A DNA stretch of 64,000 nucleotides from Rossellomorea aquimaris TF-12 (lineage in GTDB: Bacteria; Bacillota; Bacilli; Bacillales; Bacillaceae_B): positions 620,001 through 684,000 of the forward strand of contig NZ_LQXM01000029.1 in assembly GCF_001648555.1 (NCBI RefSeq). Direction: 5' to 3'. The position numbers and the translations under genes were made by a program. Of the stretch, positions 61,508 through 64,000 are shown piece after piece; the stretch's first letter is position 1; each line of letters starts with the position of its first letter. The notes beneath the pieces are model-generated. The model was not told the origin of the DNA and made no database searches. It was given only the letters and a program-made list of their open reading frames with translations.

Positions 61508-62608
61508 TCAATTTCTTGTATATCGACTAATATTTAGTAATACTCCAACAGCCATTAACATTAATGTTAATGATGAACCTCCATAACTTAAAAATGGAAG
61601 TGTAATCCCGGTAACTGGCATAAGGCCAGTTACCACACCTACATTGATCATAACCTGAATGGCAATCATTGAAACAATTCCAACTGCTAAAAAACTACCA
61701 AATAAATCAGGAGCACCTAAAGATATTCGAATCCCCCTCCATAATACGATTGAAAATAGAAGAAGGACAAACGTACCCCCAATGAATCCCAATTCTTCAG
61801 CTAAAATAGCAAAAATAAAATCATTTTGAGGTTCCGGGAGGTAAAAGAACTTTTGTCTGCTTTGTCCCAAACCTAAACCAAACAGTCCACCAGGACCTAT
61901 TGCATAGAGAGACTGAATAATTTGAAATCCGCTATTTAAGGGGTCTGCCCAAGGGTCTAAAAAAGAAGTTATCCTTTTAATCCGATAAGGGGCTGATAGA
62001 ATTAAACCGATAAATCCTGCCAATCCAATCATTCCAAGCCCTACAAAATGCATGATTCTTGCTCCTGATATAAAAATCATAACCAAACAAGTACCAACCA
62101 TTACTGTTCCAGTCCCTAAATCAGGTTGCAGCATAATCATTCCAAATGCAGTAAACACCAATAATAGAGCAGGTAATACCCCTTTTCTAAAGGAGGTTAT
62201 GTACTTTTGTTTTTCTGATAAATACTTCGCAAGAAAAGCAATCATAGCCAGCTTCATAAATTCAGAAGGCTGGATTGAAAAGGCTCCTACTCCAATCCAG
62301 CTCCGGGAACCATTTCTCAACACACCGATTCCGGGAATTAACACAAGAACGAGTAATACAAAGCATATGATTGTAATGATTTTCGCCCAATTTCTCCAAG
62401 TCCAGTACTCAACATTCATTATAAAAAACATAGCAAACAATCCAACACCTGCAAAAAGCATTTGTCTTTTAGCAAAGAAAAAGGAATCCTCAAATTTGTA
62501 ATCAGCCCAGACAGCACTTGCACTGTATACCATAATCAGCCCAATGGCAAGCAATGTAAGAGTGGCAACAATTAGTATAAAATCGGGAGTCGATTTTTTA
62601 AAAGGCAA
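61508..62608 (-). CDS. spoVE: SEDS-family lipid-II polymerase SpoVE (FtsW/RodA type)
   Basis: Sporulation-specific peptidoglycan glycosyltransferase of the SEDS family, needed for spore cortex. The 366-residue protein has about ten membrane helices, the GLIMVYSASAVWA N-terminal block, the catalytic Asp in MLQPDLGTGTVMV and the C-terminal PVTGITLPFLSYGGSS; it is closer to SpoVE than to FtsW in length and sequence as far as I recall. The start is TTG (62608), 7 bases after GAGGTG. Confidence 0.93.
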   Translation of the reverse strand: MPFKKSTPDFILIVATLTLLAIGLIMVYSASAVWADYKFEDSFFFAKRQMLFAGVGLFAMFFIMNVEYWTWRNWAKIITIICFVLLVLVLIPGIGVLRNGSRSWIGVGAFSIQPSEFMKLAMIAFLAKYLSEKQKYITSFRKGVLPALLLVFTAFGMIMLQPDLGTGTVMVGTCLVMIFISGARIMHFVGLGMIGLAGFIGLILSAPYRIKRITSFLDPWADPLNSGFQIIQSLYAIGPGGLFGLGLGQSRQKFFYLPEPQNDFIFAILAEELGFIGGTFVLLLFSIVLWRGIRISLGAPDLFGSFLAVGIVSMIAIQVMINVGVVTGLMPVTGITLPFLSYGGSSLTLMLMAVGVLLNISRYTRN

Positions 62609-62721
62609 TCTTAAACACCTCGAATAGACTTATTTGAGCCGTTTCGAGCAAATTCTACTACCTTTCCTGGATTGCCTTACTGGTTGTGAAGTATTGGTTG
62701 CTCTTCATAGACAAGCCCTTA

Positions 62722-64000
62722 TTAAAGCATATGCACGGCTTTAATAAAAATGTCACCACGTTCTTCAAAAGTTCGATATTGATCCCAGCTTGCACAAGCA
62801 GGAGAAAGCAACACAACATCACCCTTTTCAGAATGTTCATATGCAACAGGCACTGCCTTTTCAACATTATCGACAGTAATGACCGTTTGTATCCCTGCCT
62901 TTTTGCCCGTGTTCCTTAATTTCTCTGCTGTTTCCCCAAAGGTTACTAATACCTTCACATTTTTCATATGAGGGATAAGGTCGTCAAAATCATTTCCACG
63001 ATCTAACCCACCAGCGAGTAATATCGTTGGTGCTTCAAAAGCATTTAGAGCACTTTTCGTTGCCAATATATTCGTTGCCTTTGAATCATTATAAAATTTT
63101 CTGCTGTTTACTTCTCGTACATACTGAGTTCTATGTTTTACACCTGCAAAAGTACTTAGCACACTTAATATATTTTCATTTGATACACCATAAATTTTTG
63201 ACGCTGCGATAGCACATAGAATATTTTCCAGATTGTGAGCTCCCGGAAGTACAACTGACTCAAGCTCAATAACTTTTTCATCTTTAAAATAAATTGCTCC
63301 ATTCCTTATATATGCCCCTCCATCAACCTCTCTCGTCGTAGAAAAAGGAATAATTTGAGCATTAGAAAAGGAAACTGTCTCACGTAAATGATCCTGGTCG
63401 GCGTTGATGATTAAATAATCATCTTGAGATTGATTTTTAGTGATATTTGCCTTAGCCTTCCAATACTCATTAATATTACCGTGATAATCTAAGTGAGCAT
63501 CATACAGATTTGTGATAATAGCAATATGAGGAGCGAATTCCTCAATACCCATTAATTGAAATGATGATAGTTCCACTACCATTTTATCGTCTTTTTGGGC
63601 TTGCTGAGCAACTTCGGAAGCCACTGTCCCAATGTTTCCTGCAATAAGAGGGTTTTGATTAGCCTGCTTTAATATTTCAAACAAAAGCGTTGTTGTCGTG
63701 GTTTTACCATTTGTACCTGTAATACCAATCATTTCAGCCTCAGAAATCAAATAAGCTAATTCCACCTCTGTTAGAACAGGGATTCCTTTTTCGATCGCTT
63801 TTTTAATAAGTGGATTATGATAGGGGATCCCTGGATTTTTAACAATATATTGAAATCCTTCATCAAGCAATTCAATAGGATGACTGCCGCATATTACTTT
63901 TATACCTTCCTGCAATAGACCTTGTGCTTCAGGATTTTCCTCAAGAGGCTTTTGATCATTTACCGTCACAAATGCTTCTAATTTATGTAGAAGAGAGGCT
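62722..64000 (-). CDS. murD: UDP-N-acetylmuramoylalanine-D-glutamate ligase MurD, N-terminus beyond the window
   Basis: Adds D-Glu to UDP-MurNAc-L-Ala in cytoplasmic peptidoglycan synthesis. About 425 residues are visible and the reading frame is open to the window edge, so roughly 24 N-terminal residues lie outside. Features: TVNDQKP in the UMA-binding domain, the ATP loop [29 protein letters not shown] with the metal His, and the C-terminal [15 protein letters not shown] and [12 protein letters not shown] blocks. Next to spoVE as in B. subtilis. Confidence 0.96.
   Translation of the reverse strand, partial: ASLLHKLEAFVTVNDQKPLEENPEAQGLLQEGIKVICGSHPIELLDEGFQYIVKNPGIPYHNPLIKKAIEKGIPVLTEVELAYLISEAEMIGITGTNGKTTTTTLLFEILKQANQNPLIAGNIGTVASEVAQQAQKDDKMVVELSSFQLMGIEEFAPHIAIITNLYDAHLDYHGNINEYWKAKANITKNQSQDDYLIINADQDHLRETVSFSNAQIIPFSTTREVDGGAYIRNGAIYFKDEKVIELESVVLPGAHNLENILCAIAASKIYGVSNENILSVLSTFAGVKHRTQYVREVNSRKFYNDSKATNILATKSALNAFEAPTILLAGGLDRGNDFDDLIPHMKNVKVLVTFGETAEKLRNTGKKAGIQTVITVDNVEKAVPVAYEHSEKGDVVLLSPACASWDQYRTFEERGDIFIKAVHML

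Noticed and set aside
62052..62501. 149-codon plus-strand frame opposite spoVE
   Set aside because: Antisense shadow of a membrane protein gene; hydrophobic codons give long opposite-strand frames. The spoVE product is clear.

Overview
The window is a stretch of core chromosome from an endospore-forming member of the Bacillaceae (Bacillota), AT-rich (about 38-40% GC by eye) and not B. subtilis itself. The evidence is sporulation genes (spoVM, sigE, sigG, spoIIGA, spoVE), Bacillus-type regulation (FapR operator, PyrR attenuators, an ileS T-box, and promoters resembling those read by sigma-F, sigma-H and Spo0A), and gene order that follows the B. subtilis smc-to-murD region in inverted orientation. 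Every gene except rqcH lies on the minus strand. I found no rRNA, tRNA, CRISPR array, transposase, prophage or plasmid gene.

Layout from left to right, which is opposite to transcription. 1-8.5 kb: 5' end of smc, rnc, acpP, the fapR-plsX-fabD-fabG lipid operon, recG and both L-serine dehydratase subunits. 8.5-18.3 kb: fakA, yloU, rpmB, spoVM, thiN, rpe, rsgA, the PASTA kinase/phosphatase pair prkC-stp, and rsmB. 18.3-30.3 kb: fmt, def, priA, coaBC, rpoZ, gmk, remA, yicC, a P-type calcium ATPase and the divergent rqcH. 30.4-42.4 kb: the complete ten-gene pyrimidine operon pyrR-pyrP-pyrB-pyrC-carA-carB-pyrK-pyrD-pyrF-pyrE with three PyrR attenuators. 42.4-49 kb: rluD, lspA, ylyA, ileS with its T-box, divIVA and ylmH. 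49.5-52.1 kb: ylmG, sepF, ylmE, ylmD, ylmC. 52.3-55.2 kb: sigG and spoIIGA-sigE. 55.5-64 kb: ftsZ, ftsA, sbp, ylxX, ylxW, divIB, spoVE and most of murD.

The genes cover membrane lipid synthesis, translation initiation and rescue (def, fmt, rsmB, rqcH, ylmH), UMP synthesis, cell division (ftsAZ, sepF, divIVA, divIB) and the switch to sporulation (spoIIG operon, sigG, spoVM, spoVE).

Departures from the expected layout: rlmN is absent between rsmB and stp; murG and murB are absent between spoVE and divIB; and four degenerate copies of a GC-rich dispersed repeat sit in intergenic space, one carrying a second repeat family inside it. Several promoters are packed into the end of the gene upstream: two -35 boxes contain that gene's stop codon and two lie in a terminator stem. 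I saw no convincing undescribed multi-gene system; the points of interest are missing genes, repeats and compact regulatory architecture.
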